From Psilocybe azurescens (Eukaryota; Basidiomycota; Agaricomycetes; Agaricales; Agrocybaceae), in NCBI GenBank assembly GCA_023853785.1, contig JAJIRX010000767.1:160530-224529 (forward strand): a stretch of DNA of 64,000 nucleotides, given 5' to 3'. A program made the position numbers and the translations under genes. The notes beneath the pieces were generated by a model. It ran no database searches. It was not told where the DNA came from and saw only the letters and a list, made by a program, of their open reading frames with translations. Below are positions 12,002 to 23,160 of this stretch, one piece after another; position 1 is the first letter of the stretch, and each line of letters begins with the position of its first letter.

Positions 12002-13493
12002 AGAAACTACCATTTCCGTCCAGCTACGAAGTTCAATGATACCACACTACTATGCCAGCATCGTCCTCGACGTGTATTCATGTATCATTTCTCCCATCAG
12101 CATTTTCCTGTCAACTCACCAACTATCCCAAATGGCACACTGTGTAAAATTTTCTTCCGCGTAGTGACGACTGTAATTGTACACAATGGACACACTGCTA
12201 TCGTACCTGATTCATTTTTTTATTTATAAATTCAACATCGTCGGCCTCGTCGATGATGGAGGGTGATACGTTGAGAAGCAGCCTGTGTAAACATGAAAGA
12301 ATGCAGTTAAATTATTTTAAGCGCTCGGCCACCCTTGCCCACATACTTACACTGGCACAGCTGGGTTTCTGATGACCTGTTGGTTGCAACTTCTTGTCTA
12401 GCTTATCATTGTCATCTCTCAACCTGACGCCCATCGCGATTCGCCAATGCCCCGTCCTTTTCCTAGCACAGGTTCCATGTCAATTAATATAGCGTCTCCG
12501 ACATGACCCTCATCCAACCGCATTCAGGTGGAAAAGCAAAAAAGCTTATTCAGAATGAGAATTTTCGACTTTTGGGGCTTGGAGACAGATTGCAATAGGC
12601 TATCGACAGGTGGACCGTGGTACTTATTCCAAGGGATGGGCATTATAACATGCCGCTGATGGCCGACGTGCAGCTTCGTCTTGGCTTCCCCTGTTGAGCT
12701 CAAGTTAAACTGGTACATGATAGCTCAATAATACCTAGGCTCGAATACCAGCCATTTCTGACTAATTAAACTTCAATAACACCACATTTTTACAGATTTT
12801 ATCACAACAAAGTTGAAACAAATGCCCGAAAAGAAATTTGAGATCACTTCAGAAGGTCTGGCTAGCCGCTTGCGAGTCTACGTGATACCGAAGGTATACA
12901 TCTTATCAGCAATCATTTCTCCACGGAGTATGTCCGGGCTAACCGATCAAATTAAGCGGGGCTATTATTAATTCTGGTTTTCGTGGCTGGCAGTGCAAAG
13001 CGTACGGATGAAACGGCTTACATACGAAAGGCTGAGCGAACTTTCCGTCAATTCGGCTTGGGACTTCCCAAACTTGCAAGTTCTCCTTAGAGTTTGTGGG
13101 GATCGTCTGTTCGTTTCGGAAGATCTCTTGATTGCACACTGAGAAGGCTGCGAGTGCAGTGCTGAATAGTGCCTCCGGCCTTGATCCACTCAGTGATGAT
13201 TGGCCTGTCAAACTATTTCGCTGGAAGCTGTGTCCCAGGTGTGCGATCACGCTTGGGCAGTGAGAATTATTGTTACCCTGATTGAGATTGCTTATATACA
13301 GGCGACTAGGACGACTCATCCTCCACAGAGCAGGTCTCTTCCACCTCCGAAAGTTACGACGAGCCGGTCTCATCGAACAGCGCCTCTGCCAGTCTTCTCA
13401 AGTTATTGCTGAGCAATAGGCTTACGATCGTGAGTGTTGCTGAGTACTGGAGTACCAGTTGTTCAATATACTGAATCCAAATGCAAATAGATC
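12002..13493. other. Intergenic, weak minus-strand coding signs
   Basis: A 64-aa minus-strand frame at 12524-12718 (FNLSSTGEAKTKLHVGHQRH) continues in other frames into MRLDEGHVGDAILIDMEP (about 12450-12505) and RDDNDKLDKKLQPTGHQKPS. These could be pieces of a decayed gene, but no family was recognised and no complete model could be built. 12720-13493 looks like ordinary promoter and intergenic DNA. Confidence 0.3.
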
Positions 13494-14652
13494 ATGCAGC
13501 TTCTACGTCTTTTCACGATCTTTTCTGTGCTTTTAGTTTCTGGACTTTGTGCTCCTGTTAACACCGCCCAAAAGGACACACCATCATCATCCTCAGATGG
13601 GTCCAAAACTCCCCGGCTTCCCGTGAACACGGTGAATTCGTCGGGGTTAGACCAGGTGCCTATGAGAAGAAAACTAAAGAAAATGTAAGCGCATTTGGTC
13701 GAGCTTCATTTGATTATCCGCTCATATCTAGAATTCACAGAACCTCAAGAGCATCAGTATCCATCCCGGAGTTGTGCTGGGAGGGCCTCATCCAGAAACC
13801 GGACGATACAGCGTCGCAATGATCTCGAAGAAGCTACCTAATGGCCCGCCGCAAGCGCCCATCGAGCATTATCACCCCGTCTCGACAGTATACGGGAACA
13901 TTGCATTGAGCCCGCCGAAGGAAATCCGCCCGGAGGATATGAAAGGCTGGATTAATGAGAAGACTGGGGCGCGGGAAAAACATATGAATGACGAAAATCT
14001 CACCAGGTTAAAGAAAGATATGGGTTCGTGATTTGCCATTGTAAACACATCTAATGCCGTGTTCTAACACATTGTACCCATTAGGGCCCCATGTAGATTG
14101 GCGGCCGCCCACTCCTCCACCTAAGCCTCCAACACCGCCCCCAAGACGCCCCCCACCCCCCGCCGGCAAAGACGCCCAAGAATGCTAAGAAAGGACAGCA
14201 GAATAATGCCCATGCAAGTGGGTCGCAGCACACTAGCCCATCTCGGCACGGTGGCACCGGGCATCCTACACCTTTTAAACACGGTGCAGCTGGGCATGGG
14301 CACCCTGGCACTCCTGGAAGCCCTTCTACTCATGGGTCCGGCAGTAGAAGACACCCCACTACAGGAAGTCCCAACCAACAACACGGAAAGGCACCCAGAC
14401 GGTCAAGCTCACCAGACAATCACCCTCACGCAAAGAAGGCACCCAGACGGTCAAGCTCACCAGATAAGCACCCTCATGCACAGAAGGCACCAAAAGGTCA
14501 AGCTCACCAGACACGCACCCTCATGCAAAGAAGGCACCAAGAAGGTCAAGCTCGCCAGGCCCGCGTCCTAAATCTCCCAACCATGGAAAGAAGCCAGCTC
14601 ATGGGGTGGTACTAAACCTTCTCAAGATCATTCCCATAAGCACAAGCGGTGA
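13494..14652 (+). CDS. Secreted basic, Pro/His/Ser-rich repeat protein
   Basis: Begins MQLLRLFTIFSVLLVSGLCAP, a strong signal peptide. A second exon (about 13741-14028) gives ISIHPGVVLGGPHPETGRYS, then SPPKEIRPEDMKGWINEKTG. After an intron (about 14029-14084) comes HVDWRPPTPPPKPPTPPPRR, then a Lys/Gly/His/Ser-rich tail with a 16-residue repeat of the type KAPRRSSSPDNHPHAK, and the end QDHSHKHKR with TGA at 14650. Three one-base discrepancies, all in runs (14156-14161, 14492-14495, 14603-14606), must be allowed for to read the tail in one frame. The end of exon 1 is uncertain (donor near 13654 or 13686). Likely a secreted cell-wall or matrix protein; function unknown. Confidence 0.6.
14388..14556 (+). 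repeat. 48-bp tandem repeat in the coding region, about 3.5 copies
   Basis: Units start at 14388, 14436, 14484 and 14531 with AAGGCACC. Units one and two are 48 bp (16 codons); the third is 47 bp because its CCAAAAGG is one base shorter than needed, and the frame shifts exactly there. The fourth unit is partial. The encoded unit is KAPRRSSSPDxHPHA(K/Q). Confidence 0.9.
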
Positions 14653-15069
14653 AAAGACCCTTGGCCCTCTAGTGTAGTACTGCTGTATACTTGATAATAC
14701 CTGAATCGATAACTTTCCACTGCCACTCTATAATGAACAACAAGTGTACCCCTTATAACAAAAGTGAAAAAATCGTTGAAAAATATGAAGATCAACTTGT
14801 GAACTCTAGTACCGCTGATTATAGTCAGCCAGGATAAACAGCTGCAAGGATGAAGAAGTTACTTGGAAGCGTTGATGGGGTGGCTGCACGACCTCCTGCC
14901 AAAGTTTTTCGGACCATGCTTGAACTCAAGGCACCTTTCTTTCTTCTCGAATGGAATCTCAAGTCTGGAATGACTCTCCGCGCGACTGCCGTGAGCTGGC
15001 CCTAATAGGATAACCCACAGTGACCAGCACATTTATTGACACAGTAAATACGAATAAAAGCATAATGCA
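14653..15069. other. Intergenic between convergent genes
   Basis: Lies between the 3' ends of the secreted repeat protein (plus) and the F-box protein (minus). It contains 3' untranslated sequence of both genes and nothing else recognisable. Confidence 0.5.
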
Positions 15070-16341
15070 TCATACGTCGCTAATCGCGACTTTGAATATG
15101 AATTCCAGTTTCTCATTATCTCGAAGCCACCTAAAGCCTTCCCTTCCAATTTCCTCAAATCGGGCCTGCAGCCCGTTGGGGTCCGGAGAGGAGCGCCAGA
15201 TCGTGATCTCCAATGATACCGAGCGTAGATAGGGAAATGCGTCAGCTGCAGACAGTGTGCGATCGAGTTGGGCCCACTTTGAAAGTTCGGTGGTGGGGCG
15301 AGCGTTCGTTTCGATGTCGACCTCGATGGAAAGAGTTTCTAACACGTTTTGCCCTCCAATTTGTTCGAGCTCCTCCACGAAATAAAGGTAAGGATCCGTT
15401 CGTTGATCCTCCACCATTGTCATTATCTTCATCATTTTCAGGGTTTTCAAGGAACCATGGGTCAGGCTTGAAGCGAGATTTCCCTTGAAGTTAAGATAGG
15501 AATCATAGGAAGCTAGAGAAATAAAATTATCAAGATGGACAAATTATAGCAGGACAAGCATGATCGTCGTACCTGACAAACTCAGGCACTTCAGATTTTG
15601 TGAGTGCTGCAATAAGTGTCTGATGACATCCATGCCTATATGTCCTCCCTCTAAAGAAGCACCCATGTTCTCGAGACCAGTCAAGTCGAGAACAGGTGTA
15701 GTGTTGGGTTGGTCATAGCTAAGAAGCTTTCGTAGAGGGCCTAGGCTGCTCTGCCGACTCCAAATGCTGATCAACTTCGGAACTCCCATTGGGCCGCTGA
15801 AACCACTTTCAAGAGGAGCATCTAGGATAGACACGTTATCGACCTTCAAGCTTGTAAGGTGCGGGAAGTATGTCAGGATTGTTGCAGGAAGATTCTGGAT
15901 ATTGACCAAAGATAACTGCTCGATGCTGTTCGATTGGATGAATGAATAAAAGTAGGACCTATGACGGCTTGGTAATTTCTCCCAATCATATTGTGGATCT
16001 CCGCAATAGTTCTCTTTGCCGTCAGTGAGTCGCAAAGTGAAGTCTTTGACGCGATGGAGGCGATGTAGAACCGGTGGCCCGACATTTCTCCGGGCCGTAT
16101 TGTACACGAATGTCAAGCTCCTAACATAGTTTGCTGTCGATGGGGATCTCTTCAGGAGACGGTCAAATCGGCGTGTATATCGTCGCTCGGTAGAGTCCAG
16201 TTCTATAGAGTGAAATATGTGTTTCCGGCAGAGTCTTGCGAAGTCATTGCAGACAAGCGAACAACTCTTTAGAGAAAGAATGTGAATCTCGGCCAACATA
16301 TCAATGATTATCTCGTAGACATCGAACGTTAAGTACACCAT
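15070..16341 (-). CDS. F-box protein with leucine-rich-repeat-like region
   Basis: Two exons, 16341-15573 and 15512-15070, separated by a 60-nt intron with a GTACGA donor. The N terminus VYEIIIDMLAEI followed by SCSLVCNDFARLCRKHIFHS has the F-box pattern (helical Leu/Ile spacing, then the LVC..F...CR..IF motif) known to bind Skp1 in SCF ubiquitin ligases. The rest has irregular leucine-rich segments such as SIEQLSLVNIQNLPATIL, LTSLKVDNVS and LKCLSLSG, typical of the expanded F-box family of Agaricomycetes, which probably recruit substrates. About 400 aa. No frame problem seen. Substrate cannot be inferred. Confidence 0.75.
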
Positions 16342-17167
16342 GATGAGGTGGTGTGGAATGGGCTAAGTAACTTGAGGAAGACGATCTAGTTGCAAACTGT
16401 TAAATATATTGGCACGAGTCTAGCAGCAGGTTTATAAGATTAAGAAGCAACCGATTTAGAACAAGCTTGTTGAGAATGTAACGCACGGATATGGTGCAAT
16501 GTCGTGAGTTTCGTTATGTTCGTGAGTGTCGTGGGCGAACAGTCCTTTGTCTATAGATAGGAGGCTGTCAGAAAACAATACTTAGATTCCATCCAGAACG
16601 TACCTTCCAGAGACTTGAAGGTTGTTTGTCAAGAAGGAATCTTCCACGCGTTCTCTGGTTTAAATATTGAATCAGTGACTGAAATTAGAAAGCAGTGCGA
16701 AAGCATGTGCCCGAGAGAGGCTGTACTCAGCCTTTACTGGCCAAGGTGCCTGTTCCAACCGTGGGAGGCATCGCCAACAAGGGTTAGATAGCGGTTTGTG
16801 GCTGCAGTGTGGCAGAGACACTGCACAGGTTTAATGCTGACCAACCACATCTCAGCACCTTTTCGTAAACCTAAATAGTTCTGCATTTGTCAACGAAAGA
16901 TGTGCGGTGATGAACTCTGTTGAAAAGATGATGTATTTCGTAACATGTGTACATAAAAAGCTGTCTCTTGCTTTTGTATAGAGCGCGGCAGATGCTCACG
17001 GCGCGCCAGACCTGGGGGACAACTTGCCTCTTTCGCAGTAGCAGAGACATGCCTTTCCTGATTCTGATCGGGTGGCGCAGAAAACGAAGAATCTTAAAAT
17101 GAACGAAGTTAAATTACGGAGTGAAGCAAAACATTTAGAGACAAGCTTCGAGGAAACGTAAGAGTAA
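16342..17167. other. Intergenic, promoter of F-box gene and 3' side of cyclin C
   Basis: About 825 bp between two minus-strand genes. No open frame with recognisable content, no RNA gene and no terminal inverted repeats were seen. Confidence 0.45.
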
Positions 17168-18618
17168 CTACCCTACGGCCTGTGTGCGCTCGAGTCTCTT
17201 GTTGACAGCGACGGGCCTGCCCATGGGCGAGATGTCAATCAAGCGAGACTCCCGAAGTTTCTGGACCACAGACGATAGATATGCTGTTGTAATATAGTTG
17301 CCTTCCGAGTCAAGAGACTCTTCTGCGCCAGGCGTCGCGCCCCCACTAGTACTCGCGTGCGCACTTCCTGATCTTTTTATCGGACTCGGAGAATTTGTCA
17401 GTTCGCGGGCGGCTTTGGTCGCATCAGGAGATGCATCTTCCTTATACTGGTCCCACAAGGTATATAAAGAGATGATTTCCTGCGCAATGGTCGCGACGAG
17501 TGAGAGTGACACGTTGAGTTCGGAAAGAAATGTAATTGGGTCTTGTGGCTTTTTCGGAGAGGCAGATTGTGATTGGGTATGGTGGGCTTGACGCGACGAT
17601 CGCCTCGGAGCGGGTTGTTCTGGAAAAGGGTCTGCTGCGTTTTCGTTCGCGGAAGATTGCGCATTATCAGGGCGTGTGGGAGGATGAAGAATAAATGTTA
17701 GGTATATGGCAGCAATCGCAATGAGATGAGGGGGATATAAAAGGCATAATTGCGATCTGTAAGTATCATTTATGATGGACCTGGAGATGAAGATGAAAAT
17801 CAGAAGGACTGCTGCCTAGTGCTATAGATATGTTACACACCATGCGGTTTGGAACGCAGCAGGCGTAAATTCGAGCTGCCCTTCCCCAGTTCCCCAATAC
17901 CGTGGGCCATCATCAAGACCTATTCCAGCACCGACGTCCTCTGCTTCTCCCTCCTCAGAGGAAGGATCACCGCTCGGTTCCTTCTTGCACAATGAAAGAA
18001 GAGTACGGTAGGGATGGAATACGACCAGATCGCATTCTAGGTCATCGACTAGATAGAACTCCATCTCTGCAACCTTTCCGTTATCGGTGTTGAAGGCCTT
18101 GACGCTATATGTGTCTTCTATATAAAGTATGAGTGTCGGGCAAGAGGGCGACAGTTTGACGTACGGTTGAACAGTGCTCGCGATTCTGCAACAATAACTT
18201 TGATGTGAACGGGTGACTCTTCAGCTTTTGCCGCAAGATAGCAACAAGCGGATATGACCATGAATGGATCGGTCTCGCAGTATGAGTTCTTGAGATAGAA
18301 CCGTCTTAAGAAGACGATTGCAGTAGCGATAGTCCTTTGTCGAAACTGCAACTTTTTCCCCAGTTTTGTTATCACTAATGATAGATCAGGAAGTTTAGCC
18401 TTCCAGCGAATCGCAGGACATACCATTTGCAAAATGTATTGACAGAAAGTCCAGAAGTTCTGGATCTTCCACATATTGTAGATCTTCGAATCTTGCCTGA
18501 TTCAAAGTAGCTCGGTCAACTATCCATCTTTTGCTGAGCTTTTCCATGAGCGAAGGCATAACACGAACATTTCCTGTTTGCCTCACTAATGCGAGCTCGC
18601 CCAAAAGTCTGTCGCCAT
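17168..18618 (-). CDS. SSN8: Cyclin C, RNA polymerase II Mediator kinase-module subunit
   Basis: Multi-exon gene starting at 18618 with MATDFWASSHYKRW across an intron, the classic cyclin C N terminus (FW.SSHY..W). The cyclin box follows: KLGKKLQFRQRTIATAIVFL, RRFYLKNSYCETDPFMVISA, CCYLAAKAEESPVHIK. Second cyclin fold: EMEFYLVDDLECDLVVFHPY with the family motif HPYR, then AWSIINDTYRSQLCLLYPPH after an intron whose donor is GTGTGT. A fungal-length Ser/Pro-rich C-terminal extension (PRRSSRQAHHTQSQSASPKK) ends at 17168. Cyclin C partners Cdk8 (Ssn3) in the Mediator kinase module, a transcriptional regulator acting in the nucleus. All exons join in phase without the run-length errors seen in several neighbours. 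Confidence 0.93.
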
Positions 18619-18971
18619 GATTTATCTTTTGAGTTGCTTCGCCTATATCACTAGGCTATATTATATGGATGAATATAGTGTATGATGGTAAACAGTCAAG
18701 TTGTAAGTAGTACACAAGTAGGTACATAGTATGTCATCTGAGGTACTCTTGTAGTCGAACCAACGTAATAAAAAATTATATAATTCAATTGATTATATTT
18801 ACATATAATAAGGCTAATAATTAAAAACTATTAAACTATTCTTAGTAGCTAAGTAGGTCATTAACAAAAATGCCAATCGCAGGAATACTTGGATGAGTAC
18901 AAGGGAATGACAATCCGGATATTCATAGTGCATGGAGCCAGAAAGTGGGGGGCAGAAGATAGGCGAAATGG
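18619..18971. other. AT-rich intergenic spacer
   Basis: A/T-rich spacer of about 350 bp between cyclin C and the DUF6697-like gene, rich in TATA and TAATA tracts. No gene or element identified. Confidence 0.45.
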
Positions 18972-21057
18972 CTATAGCACAATGGGATCTTTACGAGTGC
19001 CTTTCTCTCTATACCGTATGGAAACAGGCTGTGTAAGATCCACATCAACTTCATCAGAGTCTGAGAGTTCAATGATGTCGACCTCTCGCGTCAGAGTGCT
19101 TTGCAGTCTTTGTCCCTTCCTCGTAGAGCTCGTAGAATGTTCATCGACCTCATGCTCATTCAGGTTTACATCTTCTTCACTTTCGGGTTCGAGTGGTTCT
19201 GACTCCGGAGTCTCTTCGCGTTTTCGTTTGCCTTTCGACGCTTGGCTCTGTTTTAACTGTGCATTCAACTTCTTTCCTTTGCCCTTAGGTTTCGCGGACG
19301 GTGGGGTCCAGTGTGGAAACTTGGCCACCAGTTCTCTTTGGAAATTCTCGTCATATCCCACGCACTTCATCATGAAGGCTCCTAAGGTCTGAAGTTGATA
19401 ACACGTTAAAAGAACTCTATCTGCTGCCAATATAATGAGAATGGCCACCTCTGTCCCAGAGTCCAATGCACTCCGAATATCTTCTGGAGTTACATTATGA
19501 TGTTTCCCATCTTTCCAGAATTGATCCAGATCGGCTTCGGTAGGCTTATGCCCAAGTTCTCGACGTGCAGCCACCCTCAGACGGAATCCAGTTCCCCACC
19601 TCTTTTTATAAATTAAATTAACCCATGTACCGCGGACCTGCGACCCAGTGACTAATAAGTGGAGGGAATGGTCGAAGAAAGGTGGTAGTACATACCCTTT
19701 CTGTCATTGATCTCCATTCCCCCCTTAGATAAAGGAGGTGATGGTATTAGAACATAGATCCCGACGTATAGCCACTCGGTAGGCTTAAGTCGAACAAAAA
19801 CATAGAAGAGCGATTCCCAATTGTCCGCAGGCTCGGAATCGAAGAAAAATCCAGGATTTCCTACATACTGAGGTGCATGGCTGTGATTCTCTACATTCAC
19901 ATACATAAAATGTTTTATGCCATGTTGTGCAAGTTTTTGAGGGCTAATTTCAGGGAATGACATTTGCGGGCCCCCTCCGTAAAGAGAAGACATGAACAGT
20001 CTTGACACTGATTTGTCCCGGATTTCACTGTCTAATGTGACTTCATACGGATCCAATCCAATTCCCTTCAACCGATCGTAGATGGCCGATAGGCTAAACT
20101 CCATGTCTTTAGTTTTCTTGAATTTAGGCTGAAGAAACGTGAGATATAATCGAATGTATATAGGGGTTGAATGAAAAGACTTACGTTATTCATCTTCTTG
20201 ATTTTTTCAAAGTCTTCTTTTCTGCGGTTCTGGAGAGCAGCCCAAGTAGGAACAACGACCTGGGGCACCAAGCGCGGCCTCTTATGCTGCCGACTGAGAG
20301 AGGCCTGTTTGAAAGATTCATTTTCGTGAGGCCCGGTTTTCACAAAGGTGCGAGTAGCTTGATCCTGGGTGCCTCCTTCCGAAGATCGTACAGTCTAGAG
20401 AAATATCAGCACAGAGAACTAAGAATGGGTTGAATATGAAGACCGGTGCTTGCTCAGGCGGAATATCTTCTTCACATCTCACTCGGACTAATTTATTATT
20501 ATGCTCGTTGGTTGAGTGCTGAAAGTTGACATTGAGCTCGGCCGAGTTCACTGCGGGTGTGGGGGCGAATGTTGCCTGTTTGAGTGGATGAATCGCAATT
20601 TCGCCGTAAGTATTTGGATCTTCCTGAAAGAAAGTCAGCAAACGTTATAGACACAACAATGGGTTAACATCGAATTCACCTCATCAGACGAATCTTCCAG
20701 GTTCATCCCAATATGCTTTACCTAAATATTACGTTAATATCGGCCACAAAGCAAAGAGCAGGCTTGGATGAAGAACGTACTGGTTCGAGCTCCGGGTTTC
20801 CTTGATAGTGTGCGCCATTCACGGCCACCTCAGAGCCTGGGCACTGTGTCGACGCCGCTGCCTGGAGACTAGACTTGCCTTTCCCATCGAAAGCATCGAC
20901 GCGTATCTGTTTATAGATGAGTGCATCCTGGCACGAAAAAGTATAAAAGACGTGCCACCTCATTCCGTTTGTGGTTCAGCGCCTCTTCGTCGAAGTTGGA
21001 AGCAGACGACGCGTCTTCAGCAGTAGCTTGGCATTGCTTGGCGTCGAGCTCAGCCAT
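18972..21057 (-). CDS. DUF6697-like protein of unknown function
   Basis: At least six exons, start MAELDAKQCQATAEDASSAS at 21057 and stop at 18972. Acidic, disordered N terminus (ASTQCPGSEVAVNGAHYQGN), a basic linker (QHKRPRLVPQVVVPTWAALQ), then a folded region: SRLFMSSLYGGGPQMSFPEI, KLAQHGIKHFMYVN, PGFFFDSEPADNWESLFYVF, KPTEWLYVGIYVLI. This YGG-PQ / FMY / PGFFF / W..VF / EWLYVG order matches what I remember of DUF6697, a domain abundant in Agaricomycetes. The C-terminal tail is Lys- and Glu-rich with possible nuclear signals (KPKGKGKK, KGKRKREE). Function unknown; a nuclear role is inference. A hAT MITE is inserted about 200 bp upstream of the start. Confidence 0.65.
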
Positions 21058-21256
21058 GATTCTCTGAACAAAAAACAATGATATTAGTACAAAGATAACG
21101 TCGAATGAATACACCTCGAGACATACGTGCCCGCAAGGAAGGAAAAGAAAGACAACCGAAAATGCAGACCGTTACGTTACATTTATGTATTTGCCGCTGA
21201 ACTCAATATAATTCACCTTACCGTCTCGGCCATTCTAATTTCTTCGTCCCTTGTCG

Positions 21257-21857
21257 CAAGGGGCCCCAAGATTTCACAAACGTCATGGGGTAGATATTTT
21301 TCATAAGGGCTCGTGGACCCCTCCCTCCCTCCTTCTATATATGGTTTGTTTTTCCTATGTTTTTCCTATATTTTGATGGCTGTGAAAACAAAAAAAAACA
21401 AAAAAAATTCAATATATAAGGACACTAGGATGGATGGATGGATGGGTGGCGATTTTACGGTCCCAATATAGGAACTCGCCAATCCGTCGGCGACTCGACA
21501 GACCTGTCAAACTGTCCAGCCTCGACGGGGCCCCCAGCTAGGTGTCAGGTTTAACTTTCTTTGAACACAAATAAGACAGCAAGCTTTTTTAAAGAGTTCT
21601 GAATGGGTTCAGCAAAGATATCCAGTAATGGTGGAAACTCTGTATGTTATCTGCTCATACAAAAATGGAATATAAATTTAACCAGTGCCGAAAACAATCT
21701 GTAAGAGCATGATTCTGGCTCATTAAACTCAAACACTGCTTTCTTGGCCTCTAGCGCCCTAAATTTTAAGTTTTAGCCTTTAAAACTAAAAATTTTAAGC
21801 CCTCCGGGACCCCTCCCCCTACCTCGGGTTACGGGCTGAAATCCCGGGGCCCCCTTG
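21257..21857. mobile_element. 601-bp hAT-type MITE with perfect 8-bp target duplication
   Basis: Left end CAAGGGGCCCCAAGATTTCA and right end, read inwards, CAAGGGGGCCCCGGGATTTC form terminal inverted repeats differing by one run-length and a few bases, with further similarity to GGTAG. Both sides are flanked by CCTTGTCG (21249-21256 and 21858-21865), an exact 8-bp target site duplication as made by hAT transposases; the CA(A)GGG...CCCCTTG termini also fit hAT elements. No transposase is encoded. The interior includes a GATG tetranucleotide run at about 21428-21448 and A/T-rich DNA. It sits in the promoter region of the DUF6697-like gene. Confidence 0.88.
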
Positions 21858-22320
21858 CCTTGTCGTTGACCTCGGCGTTCCGAAGTTCGCTGTCTGAGAA
21901 CAAAAAACAAAAACAGAGCGGAGTTGAAAAAGGCCCGCAAAATTTGAGACTACGTGCACTAGAGTAGTCGTAAAAGAAAACATGCTGGGTATGTATTAAA
22001 CATATCTGAAGAGCAGAACTACTATGGGGAAGATCGCTTTCGAGAAGGGAGAAAAATGACGCGTAAAGAACTTGTATATAGAGATCCGTAGGGTACATCA
22101 CATATATCGAAGTCTGTCTAGGAGAGACTACATCTGCATGTAGTTAGGGTATCGGAATAAATATATAGAGGACATCAGTTGCTAATTACTATATTACATG
22201 TTCGTAAATCAGTTCATTGGAGACAAGCCAGGCTCAACGCTATTCACTTCTCAGCCAATCCATTACTTGCTCACCGACCTCGACCTCGATTTGCTCCGCC
22301 AAAGTTTTGACCACATCTCG

Positions 22321-23160
22321 CTAATCCGATTTGCCCACGACGAGTTGCATAGATTTTGCCATGTTCCTGCCAGTGGCATGTTTGGCTGGTGGTGTCACAG
22401 TCGTTGTCAACTCAGATGATGAAGGCAAACGACTCGGAACGGGCGCATCAGTGTTGCTATTGGAGGTGACCGAGCCGTTTCCGACGACGTCAGCGTACTT
22501 CGGTGGTGGGACATTAGTAGCGGCTGAATTAGGCGCTGCATCCGACGGTGCGTGGGACGACATTTGTATTCGTACACTTCCCAGGTCAACTGTCTCCTCA
22601 ACAGTCCCACTGCCATTGCCACTGCCGGACACCAAGCGCCCGTTCACGTAAGTACGCGTGTGGCCGTTTTCTATTATAGTAGTGACGTTGGGATAGAGGC
22701 GCTCCATCTTCTGCTGATAGCTCGACGCGCCAATGTCAGCGTTATTGATTGTGTTGGTTGCGGCATGGGCTGCTGTCTCTGTGTTTGGGCCGTCCGAGGA
22801 GGGATTGAGTTGACAGGTGCTGCGTTCGATGGTATGTTAGCGAAAGCGGCGTTGATTGCATTCAAGGTCGCTGCTTTGGCTGCTGCCTGGACCTGGGCTG
22901 CCCAAGGAGGAATTGGGTTGTGTCTTGCGCTCGACATGTTACCAAAAAGAATGTTGGCTGCTTTCTCGTCCTGGGCTGTCCCGGAACTTGGAACTGAATT
23001 CGACATGTTAGAAGCGGCATTGAAGCTTTTCATGAAGTGGTGATCATTCCCTCCTCCGATCGTGTAAGTGTTGGTGGAGACGTTGTTACAGTTCGTCATC
23101 ACTATATTACCCGGATAAGCTCGACGCCCCGCCTGTGTTGTTTTTTTTGTTAGAAGACAT
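22321..23160 (-). CDS. Unrecognised Asn/Ser/Ala-rich protein, tandem paralogue A
   Basis: Starts MSSN at 23160. An A8 run (T8 at 23141-23148) shifts the frame; reading it as seven leads into NIVMTNCNNVSTNTYTIGGG, which aligns with the same point in paralogue B. Next come Ala/Asn-rich repeats of similar segments (NILFGNMSSARHNPIPPWAA; AAFANIPSNAAPVNSIPP), then ERLYPNVTTIIENGHTRTYV continuing NGRLVSGSG, and a C terminus VPPPKYADVVGNG ending GKSD at 22321. A second frame change lies near 22800. No domain recognised. The short NG-turn and Asn-rich segments resemble low-complexity leader regions of fungal signalling proteins, but that is only an impression. Mostly uncharged and probably intracellular (no signal peptide). 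Confidence 0.55.

Noticed and set aside
22321..23160. Two separate overlapping genes in copy A
   Set aside because: The frames join at a run and both halves have counterparts in copy B in the same order, so a single gene is simpler.
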